64,000 nt of DNA from Lysobacter alkalisoli (GCF_006547045.1 NZ_CP041242.1:1560001-1624000); one strand, 5' to 3'; counted from the stretch's first letter, positions 28,255 to 39,000 are shown. Notes: generated by a model not told the origin, from the letters alone. Made by a program: numbers and translations.

Positions 28255-29361
28255 TCACGAAAGCTGCATCGCGTCGAGGCCGAACAGGTCGCTCTGCGCC
28301 GCCGCATCGACCTCGGTGAACCCCGACAGGCCGACGCCGACCAGCCGGTAGAGGACGCTGTCCGGCAGATCGACCCGTCCGCGCAGTTCGCAGGCCACGT
28401 CCGCCAATGCCTGCGCGTTGTCCGGCAGCACCGGCAGGGTCAGGCTGCGGGTCAGGGTACGGAAGTCGGCGGTCTTGAGTTTCAGTACCACGGTGCGGGC
28501 GACACGGTGCGGGTCGCGCGTGCGCTCGCGGCAGTAACCGGCCCAGGTCTTTTCGGAAAGGCGGCGGATGTGCGGTTCCAGCGCATCCAGCGGCAGGTCT
28601 TCGGGAAAGGTGTCCTCGGACGAGACTTGCATGGTCGGGCGCTCGGGTTGCACCGGGTTGTGGTCGATGCCGAGCGAGAGTTCGTGCAGACGTGTCCCCC
28701 AGCGGCCGAACATCGCCTCCAGCCGCTCCGGGCCGAGGCCTCGCAGGTCGCCGACGGTGGCGATGCCAAGCGCGTCGAGTTTCTTTTCGGTCACCTTGCC
28801 GACCCCGGGCAGGCGGCCGACCGGCAGCGGCACCAGGAACGCCTCCACATCGCGCGGGCGCAGTACGAACTGGCCGTCAGGCTTGCGCCAGTCCGAGGCG
28901 ATCTTGGCCAGGAACTTGTTCGGCGCCACGCCGGCCGAGGCGGTCAGCCCGGTTTCCTCGCGGATCGCGGTGCGGATCGCTTCCGCGGTCGCGGTGGCCG
29001 ACGGCATGCCGGTGCGGGTCTCGGTGACGTCGAGATAGGCCTCGTCCAGCGACAGCGGTTCGATCAGGTCGGTGTGGCGGGCGAATATCTCCCGCACCTG
29101 CCGCGACACCGCCTTGTAGCGGGTGAAGTCCGGCGGCACGAACACCGCCTGCGGGCACAGCCGCTCCGCGCGCAGCGCCGGCATCGCCGAGCGCACGCCG
29201 AACTTTCGTGCCTCGTAGCTGGCCGCGCAGACCACCGAACGCGCGCCACGCCAGGCCACCACCACCGGCTGACCGCGCAGCGACGGGTCGTCGCGCTGTT
29301 CCACCGAGGCGTAGAACGCGTCCATGTCGACATGCACGATCTTGCGGAGCGGAGTGGACAA
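28255..29361 (-). CDS. dinB: DNA polymerase IV (Y family)
   Basis: Translesion polymerase induced by DNA damage. The 368-residue protein has the catalytic blocks IVHVDMDAFYASVEQ and LSLDEAYLDVT, the helix-hairpin-helix VPLPVGRLPGVGKVTEKKL and the little-finger domain. The end (ALQLS-like tail) shows no obvious clamp-binding motif. The start is TTG 29361, close to the usual N-terminus of family members. A LexA-type box lies 21 bp upstream. Confidence 0.94.
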   Translation of the reverse strand: MSTPLRKIVHVDMDAFYASVEQRDDPSLRGQPVVVAWRGARSVVCAASYEARKFGVRSAMPALRAERLCPQAVFVPPDFTRYKAVSRQVREIFARHTDLIEPLSLDEAYLDVTETRTGMPSATATAEAIRTAIREETGLTASAGVAPNKFLAKIASDWRKPDGQFVLRPRDVEAFLVPLPVGRLPGVGKVTEKKLDALGIATVGDLRGLGPERLEAMFGRWGTRLHELSLGIDHNPVQPERPTMQVSSEDTFPEDLPLDALEPHIRRLSEKTWAGYCRERTRDPHRVARTVVLKLKTADFRTLTRSLTLPVLPDNAQALADVACELRGRVDLPDSVLYRLVGVGLSGFTEVDAAAQSDLFGLDAMQLS

Positions 29362-29382
29362 GGCGGGGCAGTACAGATGGAG

Positions 29383-29398
29383 TTAGTTAAAATACTAA
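29383..29398 (-). promoter_or_regulatory. LexA box (Xanthomonas type) before dinB
   Basis: TTAGTTAAAATACTAA matches TTAGTA-N4-TACTAA, the LexA motif known for Xanthomonas, with one mismatch. It lies 21 bp before the dinB start, where bound LexA would block transcription. The TonB receptor gene on the other strand starts 98 bp away and may or may not share this control. Confidence 0.8.
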
Positions 29399-29495
29399 TT
29401 CATGTGTACGCCGGACGACTACCCCGTGCGACCCGAGCCATCGACAACCGATATGGGCGTCACAGCGGGCTTGTCTGTACAGGGAAGTGGACTGA

Positions 29496-31697
29496 ATGGC
29501 TGTGGCAATCGGGGCCGGAATGCGCTCATATCGAGTCACCCAAATTCAGGATGGCACTTTGGACAGGTTTTCGCCGACCCACCTCACGTTGATGCTCGCT
29601 TCCGTTTCCGGACTTCCGTTGTCGTTGCAGGCACAGTCCGTCGATGACGCGGCCACTCTCGATACGGTCCGGGTGCTCGGCGAGACTCGACCCTTGTCGG
29701 CGTTTCCGGGCGCGGTGACCGTGGTCGAAGGTGAAGCGCTGCATCGCGGCCAGCAGCAGGTCAGCCTGGCCGAGCCGCTGGCGCGGGTGCCGGGTATCGC
29801 CGTACTCGACCGCCACAATTACGCGCAGGACTTGCAGATCCAGAGTCGCGGTTTCGGTGCGCGCTCCACTTTCGGCGTGCGCGGACTGCGGTTGCTGGTC
29901 GACGGTATCCCGGCGACCGCCGCGGACGGGCAGGGGCAGGCGGCCACCTTCCCGCTCGGCAGCCTCGACCGCATCGAGATCCTGCGCGGACCGCTGGCGT
30001 TGCAGTACGGCAACGCGGCCGGGGGCGTGATCGTCGGCCATACCGACCTCTCGCTCGATCCGAGGACGGGTGTCGAAGCATGGATGGACGACAACGATAG
30101 CTGGCGACTTGCGGCGCGGGCCGGTGGCGGCGACCAGACCCTGCGCTGGCGCGTCGGCGGCAGCCGGTTCGATAGCGATGGCTACCGTCCGCATAGCGCG
30201 GCCGAGCGCATGCAGGGGGAGGTCGTTGCCGAATGGATGCCGCGCACGGACCAGCGCCTGCGCCTGGTCGCCAACAGCCTGGTCCAGCCCTGGACTGAGG
30301 ATCCGCTCGGCCTGACCCGCGAGGACTGGGAGCTCGATCCACACGCTACCGCTCCCGCCGCGTTGCTGTTCAATACCCGCAAGAAGATCGACAACCACCA
30401 GTTCGGCCTGCGTTGGGAGCGCGATACCACCGCTGGCGGCAGTTGGGTGGGCGGCCATGCGATCGATCGCGACATCGTCCAGTTCCTCGCAATCCCCGAG
30501 GGCGCGCAGCAGGCTCCGGGCAGTGGCGGTGGCGTCATCGACGTGGCGCGCCGCTCGTACGGCTTCGATGCGGGGCATCGCTGGCGCTGGCAGGCGACGT
30601 CGTTGGCGGTCGGTGTCGAGGTTTCGCGCCTGGACGAGGCGCGCGAGGGCTACGAGAACTTCGTGGTTGCGCCCGATGGCGAGGTCGTGCGCGGTGTGCG
30701 TGGCCGTCCGCGCCGCGACGAGGACAACAGGATCGAGACGCGCGAGGTGTACGCGATCGCGGACCGTCGCTTCGCCGGCGACTGGACCGTGCTGGGCGGT
30801 GCGCGGCTGGCGTGGATGGATTTCGTATCGGTCGACCACTACGTGGCGCCCGGCAATGGCGACGACAGCGGGCGCCTGGACTATCGCGAGCATGCGTTAT
30901 CGCTGGGCGCATCGCGCGCGTTCGCCGGCGGGGGATCGGATGACGAGACCTTCAATGGCGAGGTCTTTGCCAGCTTCGGTCGTGGATTCGAGACTCCCAC
31001 GGTCACTGAACTCGCCTATCGGCCCGATGGCAGCGCCGGGTTCAACACCGCGCTGGTGCCGGCCCGCTACCACTCGGGCGAGCTGGGCCTGCGCTGGCGC
31101 GTTGCCGGGCACGAGGCCACCGCCACCGCATACCGCGTGGAAGGCGAGGACGAGATCGTGCCTGCGCAGAGTCAGGGCGGGCGTGCCAGCTTCGCCAACG
31201 CCGGGCGTACCCGTCGCAACGGGGTCGAACTGAGCCTGGCCGGGGACTTCGGCGGCCACTGGTCGTATGCCCTGGTCGGCAACTGGGTGGATGCGCGCTT
31301 CATCCGCGACTTCAGCTACGCGATCGTTCGTGGAACCGACGCCGAGACGCGTACCGTGCCCGCCGGCAACCGGGTCCCGGGCATTGCACGCGCGTCGGGT
31401 TTCGGCGAACTGGCCTGGCGGCGCGCGGACGACCGCCTCGGCGCGGCGATGGAAGCCCATGTCGCCGCCGCGGTGCCGGTCGACGACCTCAACAGCGACA
31501 GTGCACCCGGCCAGGCGAGGCTGGCGCTGCGTTTCGACTGGCAGGCCAGCGGCGGATGGCACGGCTTCGCCCGCATCGACAATCTGTTCGATCGCGACTA
31601 CATCGGTTCGGTGATCGTCAACGAGGGCAACGGCCGCTTCTTCGAGCCCGGACCGGGACGCACGTTCACGCTTGGGCTTGGCTGGCAGATGCATTGA
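29496..31697 (+). CDS. TonB-dependent receptor (siderophore-receptor-like)
   Basis: The 733-residue outer-membrane receptor has a signal region ending near LSLQA (about residue 46), a TonB-box-like segment LDTVRVLGE and a plug. The plug contains IQSRGFGARSTFGVRGLRLL, VDGIPATAADGQGQ and LDRIEILRGPLALQYG. The barrel ends with GRTFTLGLGWQMH, where the last residue is His rather than Phe or Trp. No CarbopepD domain. The substrate is unknown; the plug style is that of ferric-chelate receptors. ATG 29496 is used; the later ATG at residue 9 is also possible. Confidence 0.9.
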   Translation: MAVAIGAGMRSYRVTQIQDGTLDRFSPTHLTLMLASVSGLPLSLQAQSVDDAATLDTVRVLGETRPLSAFPGAVTVVEGEALHRGQQQVSLAEPLARVPGIAVLDRHNYAQDLQIQSRGFGARSTFGVRGLRLLVDGIPATAADGQGQAATFPLGSLDRIEILRGPLALQYGNAAGGVIVGHTDLSLDPRTGVEAWMDDNDSWRLAARAGGGDQTLRWRVGGSRFDSDGYRPHSAAERMQGEVVAEWMPRTDQRLRLVANSLVQPWTEDPLGLTREDWELDPHATAPAALLFNTRKKIDNHQFGLRWERDTTAGGSWVGGHAIDRDIVQFLAIPEGAQQAPGSGGGVIDVARRSYGFDAGHRWRWQATSLAVGVEVSRLDEAREGYENFVVAPDGEVVRGVRGRPRRDEDNRIETREVYAIADRRFAGDWTVLGGARLAWMDFVSVDHYVAPGNGDDSGRLDYREHALSLGASRAFAGGGSDDETFNGEVFASFGRGFETPTVTELAYRPDGSAGFNTALVPARYHSGELGLRWRVAGHEATATAYRVEGEDEIVPAQSQGGRASFANAGRTRRNGVELSLAGDFGGHWSYALVGNWVDARFIRDFSYAIVRGTDAETRTVPAGNRVPGIARASGFGELAWRRADDRLGAAMEAHVAAAVPVDDLNSDSAPGQARLALRFDWQASGGWHGFARIDNLFDRDYIGSVIVNEGNGRFFEPGPGRTFTLGLGWQMH

Positions 31698-31723
31698 TCC
31701 TGCTGTAGCCCGGAGAGCATGAA

Positions 31724-31803
31724 GTAGCCCGGGTAAGGCGCAGCCGCACCCGGGGCTCCCGTTGCGGAAAACCCCGGGTGCGGCTGCGCCTTACCCGGGC
31801 TAC
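31724..31803. repeat. GTAG REP doublet (32-bp inverted repeat)
   Basis: Perfect arms 31724-31755 and 31772-31803, starting GTAGCCCGGGTAAGGC, separated by 16 nt. It lies between the convergent TonB receptor and GntP permease genes, so it can act as a bidirectional transcript end or message stabiliser. Confidence 0.85.
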
Positions 31804-31853
31804 GGATACCGGATCCGAAGCGGCCCTTGTCCGGCGGCGGCAGATCCGGGGGG

Positions 31854-33260
31854 CTACACCAGCCCGGTCGCGTAATACAGCCCGATGACCAGGAACACCG
31901 CAACGGTCATGATGATCGTGGTCACCGCGAAGATGTCCTTGTAGCTCTGGCGGTGGCTCAGGCCGGTGACCGCGAGCAGGGTGATCACCGCGCCGTTGTG
32001 CGGCAAGGTGTCCATGCCGCCCGAGGCCATCGAGGCGACGCGGTGCAGCACTTCCATCGGGATGCCCGCGGCGTTGGCATTGGCGACGAAGGTATCGGCC
32101 ATCGCCGCCAGGGCGATGCTCATGCCGCCGGATGCCGAACCGGTGATGCCGGCCAGCGAGGTCACCGTGATCGCCTCGTTGACCAGCGGGTCGGGCACCG
32201 ACGACAGCGCATTGGCGACGACCAGGAAGCCGGGCAGGGCGGCGATGACCGCGCCGAACCCGTACTCGGAAGCGGTATTCATGCCGGCCAGCAGGGCGCC
32301 GCCGACGGCGGCCTTGCTGCCCTCGGCAAACCGGGCGGCGACCGGCTTCCATGCGAACGCCAGCACGCACAGGATGCCGACCAGCAGCGCACCTTCCACG
32401 GCCCAGATCGCGGCGATCCTCGAGGTTTCCTGCACCACCGGCGCGGCCTGGCCGATCACCGCCGGCACGAAACTGTGGCTGTCGCCGTAGAACTTCGGGA
32501 TCCACAGGGTGAACAGCTTGTTGCTGACGCCGACCAGCACCAGCGGCAGCAGCGCGACCAGTGGGTAGGGCAGCTTGCCGCCGCTGAACGGCGCCGGCTC
32601 GTTGAGCAGGGTGGCGGGGTCGCCGTAGCCCTCACCGGCCCTTGCGGCGACGCGGCGGCGCCACTCCAGGTAAAGCATGCCGACGGCCAGCACGAACACG
32701 CCGCCAAGCGTACCGAGCAGCGGTGCGGCCCAGGCGTCGGTACCGAAGAACGCGGTAGGGATGATGTTCTGGATCTGCGGCGAGCCCGGCAACGCGCACA
32801 TGGTGAAGGTGAACGCACCCAGGGCGATCGTGCCCGGGATCAGCCGTTTGGGAATGTCGCTCTGGCGGAACAACTCGGCGGCGAATGGATACACCGCGAA
32901 CACCGCCACGAACAGCGACACCCCGCCATAGGTCAGCAGCGCGCAGACCATGACGATGGACAGCATCGCCCGCTTCGCGCCGACGACCCGAATCGTCGCC
33001 TTCACTATCGACCTGGAGAAGCCGGACAGTTCGATCACCTTGCCGAAGATCGCGCCGAGCAGGAACACCGGGAAGTACAACTTGATGAAGCCCACCATCT
33101 TGTCCATGAACAGTCCGGTGAACATCGGCGCGACCAGCGACGGGTCGGTCAGCAGCACCGCGCCCATCGCCGCCACCGGCGCGAACAGGATCACGCTGTA
33201 GCCGCGGTAGGCGACGAACATCAGGAAGCACAGTGCAGCCAGCACGATCAGGAATGACAT
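31854..33260 (-). CDS. GntP-family permease, hydroxybutyrate/gluconate type
   Basis: The 468-residue inner-membrane carrier has about 12-14 helices. It shows the family blocks LTYGGVSLFVAVFAVYPFA, IPKRLIPGTIALGAFTFTM and GSPQIQNIIPTAFFGT, then ALPGFLVVANAL and GSASGGMSIALAAMA near the end. This subgroup is often annotated as D-beta-hydroxybutyrate permease. Start ATG 33260 has GAGGA just upstream. It is divergent from a TonB receptor gene. The PHB-related genes at 53-58 kb make hydroxybutyrate an attractive but unproven substrate. Confidence 0.85.
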   Translation of the reverse strand: MSFLIVLAALCFLMFVAYRGYSVILFAPVAAMGAVLLTDPSLVAPMFTGLFMDKMVGFIKLYFPVFLLGAIFGKVIELSGFSRSIVKATIRVVGAKRAMLSIVMVCALLTYGGVSLFVAVFAVYPFAAELFRQSDIPKRLIPGTIALGAFTFTMCALPGSPQIQNIIPTAFFGTDAWAAPLLGTLGGVFVLAVGMLYLEWRRRVAARAGEGYGDPATLLNEPAPFSGGKLPYPLVALLPLVLVGVSNKLFTLWIPKFYGDSHSFVPAVIGQAAPVVQETSRIAAIWAVEGALLVGILCVLAFAWKPVAARFAEGSKAAVGGALLAGMNTASEYGFGAVIAALPGFLVVANALSSVPDPLVNEAITVTSLAGITGSASGGMSIALAAMADTFVANANAAGIPMEVLHRVASMASGGMDTLPHNGAVITLLAVTGLSHRQSYKDIFAVTTIIMTVAVFLVIGLYYATGLV

Positions 33261-33310
33261 TGCGGTCCTCGGTAGAAAGGAGGGCGGCGGTTGCCGCTGT
33301 GACCAGAATC

Positions 33311-33393
33311 GTCGTTCCCGCGCAGGCGGGAATCCATGGACGTTGATCACATGGAAGGCGAAGTCCATGGATCCCCGCCTTCGCGGGGATGAC
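33311..33393. repeat. Inverted repeat (GTC-TTCCCGCG family)
   Basis: Imperfect 31-bp arms at 33311-33341 and 33363-33393, ending in CATGGAC/GTCCATG, with GC-rich palindromes of the common type CCCCGCCTTCGCGGGGAT. It fills the middle of the 313 bp divergent gap between the GntP permease and the TonB receptor. No gene is seen in the gap. Confidence 0.75.
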
Positions 33394-33573
33394 AGGATCC
33401 CGGTTTCGCTGCAGTCTCGGCCCGTTGGGTGTCTATCGGCATTGTCCGAAGGTACAGATGCCCCCGCCCGGTCCCCCACCTAGGCTTGCTGGCATGGCGG
33501 GGAGGGCCCGTCGAACACATCCCGCTTCCGGCATGGCCGGCGGGCGACCACACGATGGGGAGGAGCGGAACAC

Positions 33574-35796
33574 ATGACCAAGCACACACACCTGAGCATT
33601 GCCATCGCCTGCGCGTTGCTTGCGCCCGGCGCATGGGCACAGGACGGTGCCGCGGCGCAGGGCGGACAACCGCCTGCCACGCAGGCCTCGACCACGCTCG
33701 ACGCGGTCACGGTCACTGCCCGCAAGCGCGAGGAAACCCTGCAGGAAGTGCCGGTCGCGGTGACCGCTTTCACCGCCGACGCGCTGGACAAGCTGGCCGT
33801 CGAGGATCTGTCCGACCTCGGTGCGCAGGTGCCGAACCTCACCGTCTACGCCGCACGCGGTTCCAGCAGCACGGTCACCGCCTACATCCGCGGCATCGGC
33901 CAGTCCGACCCGCTGTGGGGCGTGGATCCGGGCGTGGGCATCTACCTGGACGACGTCTACATTGCCCGTCCGCAAGGCGCCTTGCTCGACGTGTTCGATG
34001 TCGAGCGCGTCGAGGTGCTGCGCGGTCCGCAGGGCACCCTGTACGGCAAGAACACCATCGGCGGTGCGATCAAGTACATCTCGCGCGGCCTGCCGACCGG
34101 GCTTGACGGGTTCGCATCGGTCACCGCCGGCAACCACGGCAAGCTCGACGTCAAGGCGGCCGTCGGCGGTTCCATCGCGTCCAATGACGTGTTGCGCGGC
34201 CGTATCTCGGTCGCCAGCCTCAACAGCGACGGCTACGGCAGGAACCAGGTCACCGGCCAGAAAGTCAGCGACAAGGAAGTTCTGGCACTGCGCGCACAGC
34301 TCGGCGCCTATGTCGATGAAGACCTCAACTTCCAGTTCGCCTACGACTGGATGGATGACCGCTCCGGCGTGCGCGGCGCGAAGATGCTCGCGCCCAACCC
34401 GTTCAATGCAGCACTGTTCCCGCAGTACGGCGAGTTTCCGCCGCTCGATAGCCGCTACGACGTCCGCAATGGCATGCCCAACGTCAACGACACCGAGATG
34501 AAGGGCGTCTCGGCCACCATGAACTGGCGCATCAACGACGACTGGTCATTCAAGTACGTGATCGCCAAGCGCGAGTCCGATACCGAGACCAACATCGATT
34601 TCGACCTGACCACCGCCCCCATCGTCGACGTCAAGGCCTTCTACAGCGACGAGCAGGTCAGCAACGAGGCCCAGCTCAACTACGACGCCGGCGGCCGCGC
34701 ACGCGGCGTGATGGGCGTGTACCTGTTCGACGGCGAGGCCGGCGGCCAGGTGCTCAACAACTTCATCGGCGCCCTGTTCGGCGACACCCAGGGCAAGGTC
34801 CTTACCGAGAGCATCGCCCTCTACGCCGATTGGACCTTCGACCTGACTGATCGCCTGAGCCTCGACGTCGGCGCGCGCTACACCGACGAGGACAAGCGTG
34901 CGATCGTGCTCAATCGTTCCTACAGCGACGGGACGTACACTACGCCGATCGCGACCGTTTCCGACTTCGACAAGACGGTCAGTTTCAAGAACACCTCGCC
35001 GAAGGTCGCGCTCGATTTCCAGGTCACCCCGGACATCATGGTCTACGGTTCGGCGTCGCGGGGCTTCAAGTCGGGTGGCTTCAATATCCGCGCCAATGCC
35101 ACGGCGGTGCCGCGTTCGGCCGAACCGTTCGATGACGAGGTCGTCGACAGCTACGAGATCGGCAGCAAGATGGCCTTCCTCGACCAGACCCTGTTCCTGA
35201 ACCTGGCCGCGTTCCACAATCGCTACAAGGACATCCAGTTGTCGGTCTTCACTGCCTACGACTCGGATGGCGATGGCGTCGACGATGCCTTCTTCGGCGA
35301 TTTCACCAATGCCGGCAAAGGCACGGCCAACGGTGTCGAAGTCGAGTACCAGTGGCTGCCGAACCCGCACTGGGCGATCACCGGCAACCTTGCCTGGCTG
35401 GATACCAAGTACGACGAGTTCATCACCAGTGGCGTCGATGTCGCCGACAGCCAGAAGTTCACCAACGCGCCCGAGTTCTCCGGTGCGGTAAACGTCGAGT
35501 ACCAGATGCCGTTGGCCAACGGCGGCGATTTCTCCGCACGTGTCGGCTACAGCTACCAGAGCGAGGTCTACCCGACCACCGACCTGTCGGAGGAGATCAG
35601 GCAGCCCGGCTACGGCCTGCTCGATGCCGGCGTCAACTGGCGCATGAACGACAACTGGAGCTTCGCCCTGCAGGGCAAGAACCTGCTCGACGAGGAATAC
35701 CGCACCACCGGCTACAACATCGGCGTGCTCGGGGTGCTGACCGGTTTCTATGGCCCGCCGCGCGAGTACTGGCTGACTGCCCGGTACGACTTCTGA
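33574..35796 (+). CDS. TonB-dependent receptor
   Basis: The 740-residue receptor has a signal peptide (1-22, ALLAPGAWAQ) and a TonB-box region LDAVTVTARKREETLQEVPV. The plug contains VTAYIRGIGQSDPLWG, YLDDVYIARPQGAL and VEVLRGPQGTLYGKNTIGG. The barrel ends in YWLTARYDF with the terminal Phe needed for assembly. This sequence style is common in sphingomonads and xanthomonads for uptake of organic compounds. GGAGGAG lies upstream of ATG 33574. It is divergent from the GntP permease, so the pair may take up the same compound across both membranes. Confidence 0.92.
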   Translation: MTKHTHLSIAIACALLAPGAWAQDGAAAQGGQPPATQASTTLDAVTVTARKREETLQEVPVAVTAFTADALDKLAVEDLSDLGAQVPNLTVYAARGSSSTVTAYIRGIGQSDPLWGVDPGVGIYLDDVYIARPQGALLDVFDVERVEVLRGPQGTLYGKNTIGGAIKYISRGLPTGLDGFASVTAGNHGKLDVKAAVGGSIASNDVLRGRISVASLNSDGYGRNQVTGQKVSDKEVLALRAQLGAYVDEDLNFQFAYDWMDDRSGVRGAKMLAPNPFNAALFPQYGEFPPLDSRYDVRNGMPNVNDTEMKGVSATMNWRINDDWSFKYVIAKRESDTETNIDFDLTTAPIVDVKAFYSDEQVSNEAQLNYDAGGRARGVMGVYLFDGEAGGQVLNNFIGALFGDTQGKVLTESIALYADWTFDLTDRLSLDVGARYTDEDKRAIVLNRSYSDGTYTTPIATVSDFDKTVSFKNTSPKVALDFQVTPDIMVYGSASRGFKSGGFNIRANATAVPRSAEPFDDEVVDSYEIGSKMAFLDQTLFLNLAAFHNRYKDIQLSVFTAYDSDGDGVDDAFFGDFTNAGKGTANGVEVEYQWLPNPHWAITGNLAWLDTKYDEFITSGVDVADSQKFTNAPEFSGAVNVEYQMPLANGGDFSARVGYSYQSEVYPTTDLSEEIRQPGYGLLDAGVNWRMNDNWSFALQGKNLLDEEYRTTGYNIGVLGVLTGFYGPPREYWLTARYDF

Positions 35797-35817
35797 TTTG
35801 CAGGAGCAGCACATTTC

Positions 35818-35895
35818 GTAGCCCGGGCAAGGCGAAGCCGCACCCGGGACATGATGCTGATATCCCCGGGTGCGGCTTCGCCTTACCCGGGCTAC
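35818..35895. repeat. GTAG REP doublet (31-bp inverted repeat)
   Basis: Arms 35818-35848 and 35865-35895, starting GTAGCCCGGGCAAGGCGAAG, with a mismatch (CAAGG versus TAAGG). A variant of the doublet at 31724. It lies just after the TonB receptor stop and could end or protect its message. Confidence 0.85.
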
Positions 35896-36006
35896 ATGCT
35901 GGTTGAATACCCGTTACAACTTCTGAGGCCACGCTCCCTCCCTCAGCAGGAGTAAAGCCCCAACACTGCTGCGCTATCCTGCGCCGATGCCGCGTCCAAC
36001 CTTCCC

Positions 36007-39000
36007 ATGCTGAGCCTGACCGCCGTCGCGCTGGCCAGCCTGGTCTGGCTTGCGTTGATGTTCGGCGCCGCGTTGTACGCCGAGCGCCGGCCCACCGCCT
36101 GGGCCCGTCACTGGCACCACGTCTACGCGCTGTCGCTGGCGGTGCATTGCACTTCGTGGACGTTCTACGGCACGGTGACCCAGGCCGCGCGCTATGGTTG
36201 GCCGCTGCCGCCGACCTTCCTCGGCGCGATCCTGTTCTACGCGCTGGCGGTGGGGTTCCTGGTGCGGCTGGTGCGGCTGGCTCGCGAGACCAACGCGACT
36301 TCGCTGGCCGACCTGATCGCCACCCGGCTGGGCAAGGATGCGTGGCTGGCCGCCACCGTGACCCTGGTTGCCGCACTCGGGCTGGTGCCGTACATCGCCC
36401 TGCAACTCAAGGCGGTGGCGATGAGCTTCCAGATGCTGACCGCGCGCGCAATGGTCGTGCCTGCAGCCGACGCCGGTGCGCTGCCTGCCTGGCAGGACAG
36501 CGCGCTGTACGTGGCGCTGGCGATGGCGCTGTTCGCGATGCTGTTCGGCACCCGCCGGGCCAGTGCGGCCGAGCACAACCGCGGACTGGTGCTGGCGATG
36601 GCGTTCGAGTCGCTGTTCAAGCTGGTGGCGATGCTGGCGATCGGCGTGTTCGTCTGGTTCGGGTTGAAGGAGCTGCCCGCGGTGACGACCATGCCAGTCG
36701 AAGCCCTGCCGCCCGCCGGTGGCGGTTTCGTGCCGCTGGTGCTGCTGGGGGCGCTGGCGATGTTCATCCTGCCGCACCAGTTCCACATCGGCGTGGTCGA
36801 GTGCCGCAACGAGCGCGACGTGTCCACCGCACGCTGGTTGTTTCCGCTGTACCTGGTGCTGATCGCGCTGCCGGTGCTGCCGCTGGCAAAAGCCGGCGGC
36901 GCGTTGCTGGGGGGCGCGGTGCCGTCGGACCTGTACGTGCTGGCGCTGCCCTTGTCGCAAGGCCATGACGGCTTGGCGCTGCTGGCGTTTCTCGGCGGCC
37001 TCAGCGCGGCCACCGGCATGGTCGTGGTCAGCACGCTGACCCTGAGCCTGATGATCGGCAACCACTGGTTCGCGCCAGGTCTGCTGCGCGGAGCATGGTC
37101 GCGCAACGACGGCAGCGATCTGCGTGGCCGGGTGTTGGGGCTGCGCCGGGCCGGCATCGTGGTGATCATGCTGCTGGCCTGGGGTTACAGCCGGCTGGTG
37201 GCCGGCAACGACGCACTGGCCGATGTCGGTGCGGTGTCGTTCTCGGCGTTGGCGACATTGAGTCCGGCACTGGCGTTCGCGGTCTGGCGTCCGCAAACGC
37301 CGCCGCGCGCGGCGACAGCCGGCGTACTGGCGGGCTTCGCGGTCTGGGCCTGGGTACTGCTGGTGCCGATGTTCCTTTCCGCACGCGGGCTGGCGCCGGA
37401 CTGGTTGGCGGTGGGGCCGTTTGGCTGGCAGTGGCTGGCGCCGGATGGCCTGTTCGGATTGACCGGCTGGAGCCGGCTCGGTCGCGCGGTCGGAGCGAGC
37501 CTGTTTGCAGGGGCTCTGGTGACGGTGCTCGCCGCGCTGCTGCGCCGCGAGGCGCCGCGCTCGGTGCGGCGCGGACTGGATGCCCGCGCACTGCGCGAGG
37601 CGAGCCTGCGCTTTCTGTCCCGCGAGCGCGTTGCGCAACTGTTGCACGACGTACCGGCCGAGCGCGTGGTACCGGCGCGGGTCGAGGATGCCGTCGAGCG
37701 CGAGCTGGCGGCGGTGCTCGGATCGGCCTCGGCGCGGGTCCTGCTCGACGCCGCGCGCCGCGATGCCGGAAGCGGCTTCGACACCGTCGCCCAGATCGTC
37801 GGCGAAGCCTCGGCCGACCTGCGCTTCAACCAGCGCTTGCTGGAGGCGGCGCTGCAGAACATGAGCCAGGGCATCAGCGTGGTCGATGCCGACCTGCGCC
37901 TGGTGGCGTGGAACCGCCGCTACGCTGAGCTGTTCGGCTTTCCCGAAGAGCTGCTCCAGGTCGGCCGGCCATCGCCGACCTGGCCCGATGGGCGATGAAG
38001 CAGGTGCCGCCAGACGGTGACATCGAGCGTGCGCTTGGACGCCGGCTGGCCTACATGCGTGCCGGCACCGAGCACCTCAGTGAACGTGTGCTGCCCGACG
38101 GCAGCATCGTCGAGATCCGCGGCAATCCGATGCCGGGTGGCGGTTTCGTAGCCACCTTCACCGATGTCACCGAGTTCCGTCGCGCCGAGGCCGGCCTGAT
38201 CCAGGCCAAGGAAACGCTCGAACAGCGCGTGGCCGAACGCACCACCGACCTGGAAGCCGCCAAGCGCGAGGCCGAGCGAGCCAACGAGGCCAAGAGCCGC
38301 TTCCTTGCCGCGATCGGCCACGACCTGATGCAGCCGCTGCACGCCGCACAGCTGTTCACCGACGCGCTGGAGCCACAGGTCGCGCCAGGCCAGCGCGAGA
38401 CCGTGCGCCAGATCAGCGGCGCACTCGATTCCACCGGCGACCTGCTCACCGGGCTGCTCGACATGTCGAGGCTGGAAGCCGGCGGACTGGTGCCGCAGCC
38501 GCGCGACTTTCCGTTGGCCGAAGTGCTGGAGCCGCTGGCCTCGGAGTTCGGTGCGATCGCCGCCGCACGCGACCTGCGTTTCCGGTTCGTGGCCTGCAAC
38601 GCCTGGGTGCACAGCGACCCGCAGCTGCTGCGGCGGGTACTGCAGAACTTCCTCGCCAACGCAGTACGTTACACCGCGACCGGCAGCGTGCTGCTGGGCG
38701 TGCGCCGCGACCTCAATGGCCTGCGCGTCGAAGTGCACGACACCGGTCCCGGGATCGAGGCCGCGCAGCAGCAGGTGATCTTCGACGAGTTCCGCCGTGG
38801 CGACGACGCGCCGGGGCAGGGACTGGGTCTCGGGTTGTCGATCGCCGACCGTATCGCCCAGCTGCTGCACGTGCCGATCAGTCTGCGCAGCGTGCCGGGT
38901 GTGGCACGGCGTTCGGCGTGCGGGTGCCGCGTGTCGCCGGTCCTGTCGCGGTTGCCGACGCACCTTCAAGCGGGACAGGGCAAGGCCTGCCGGTGCTGGT

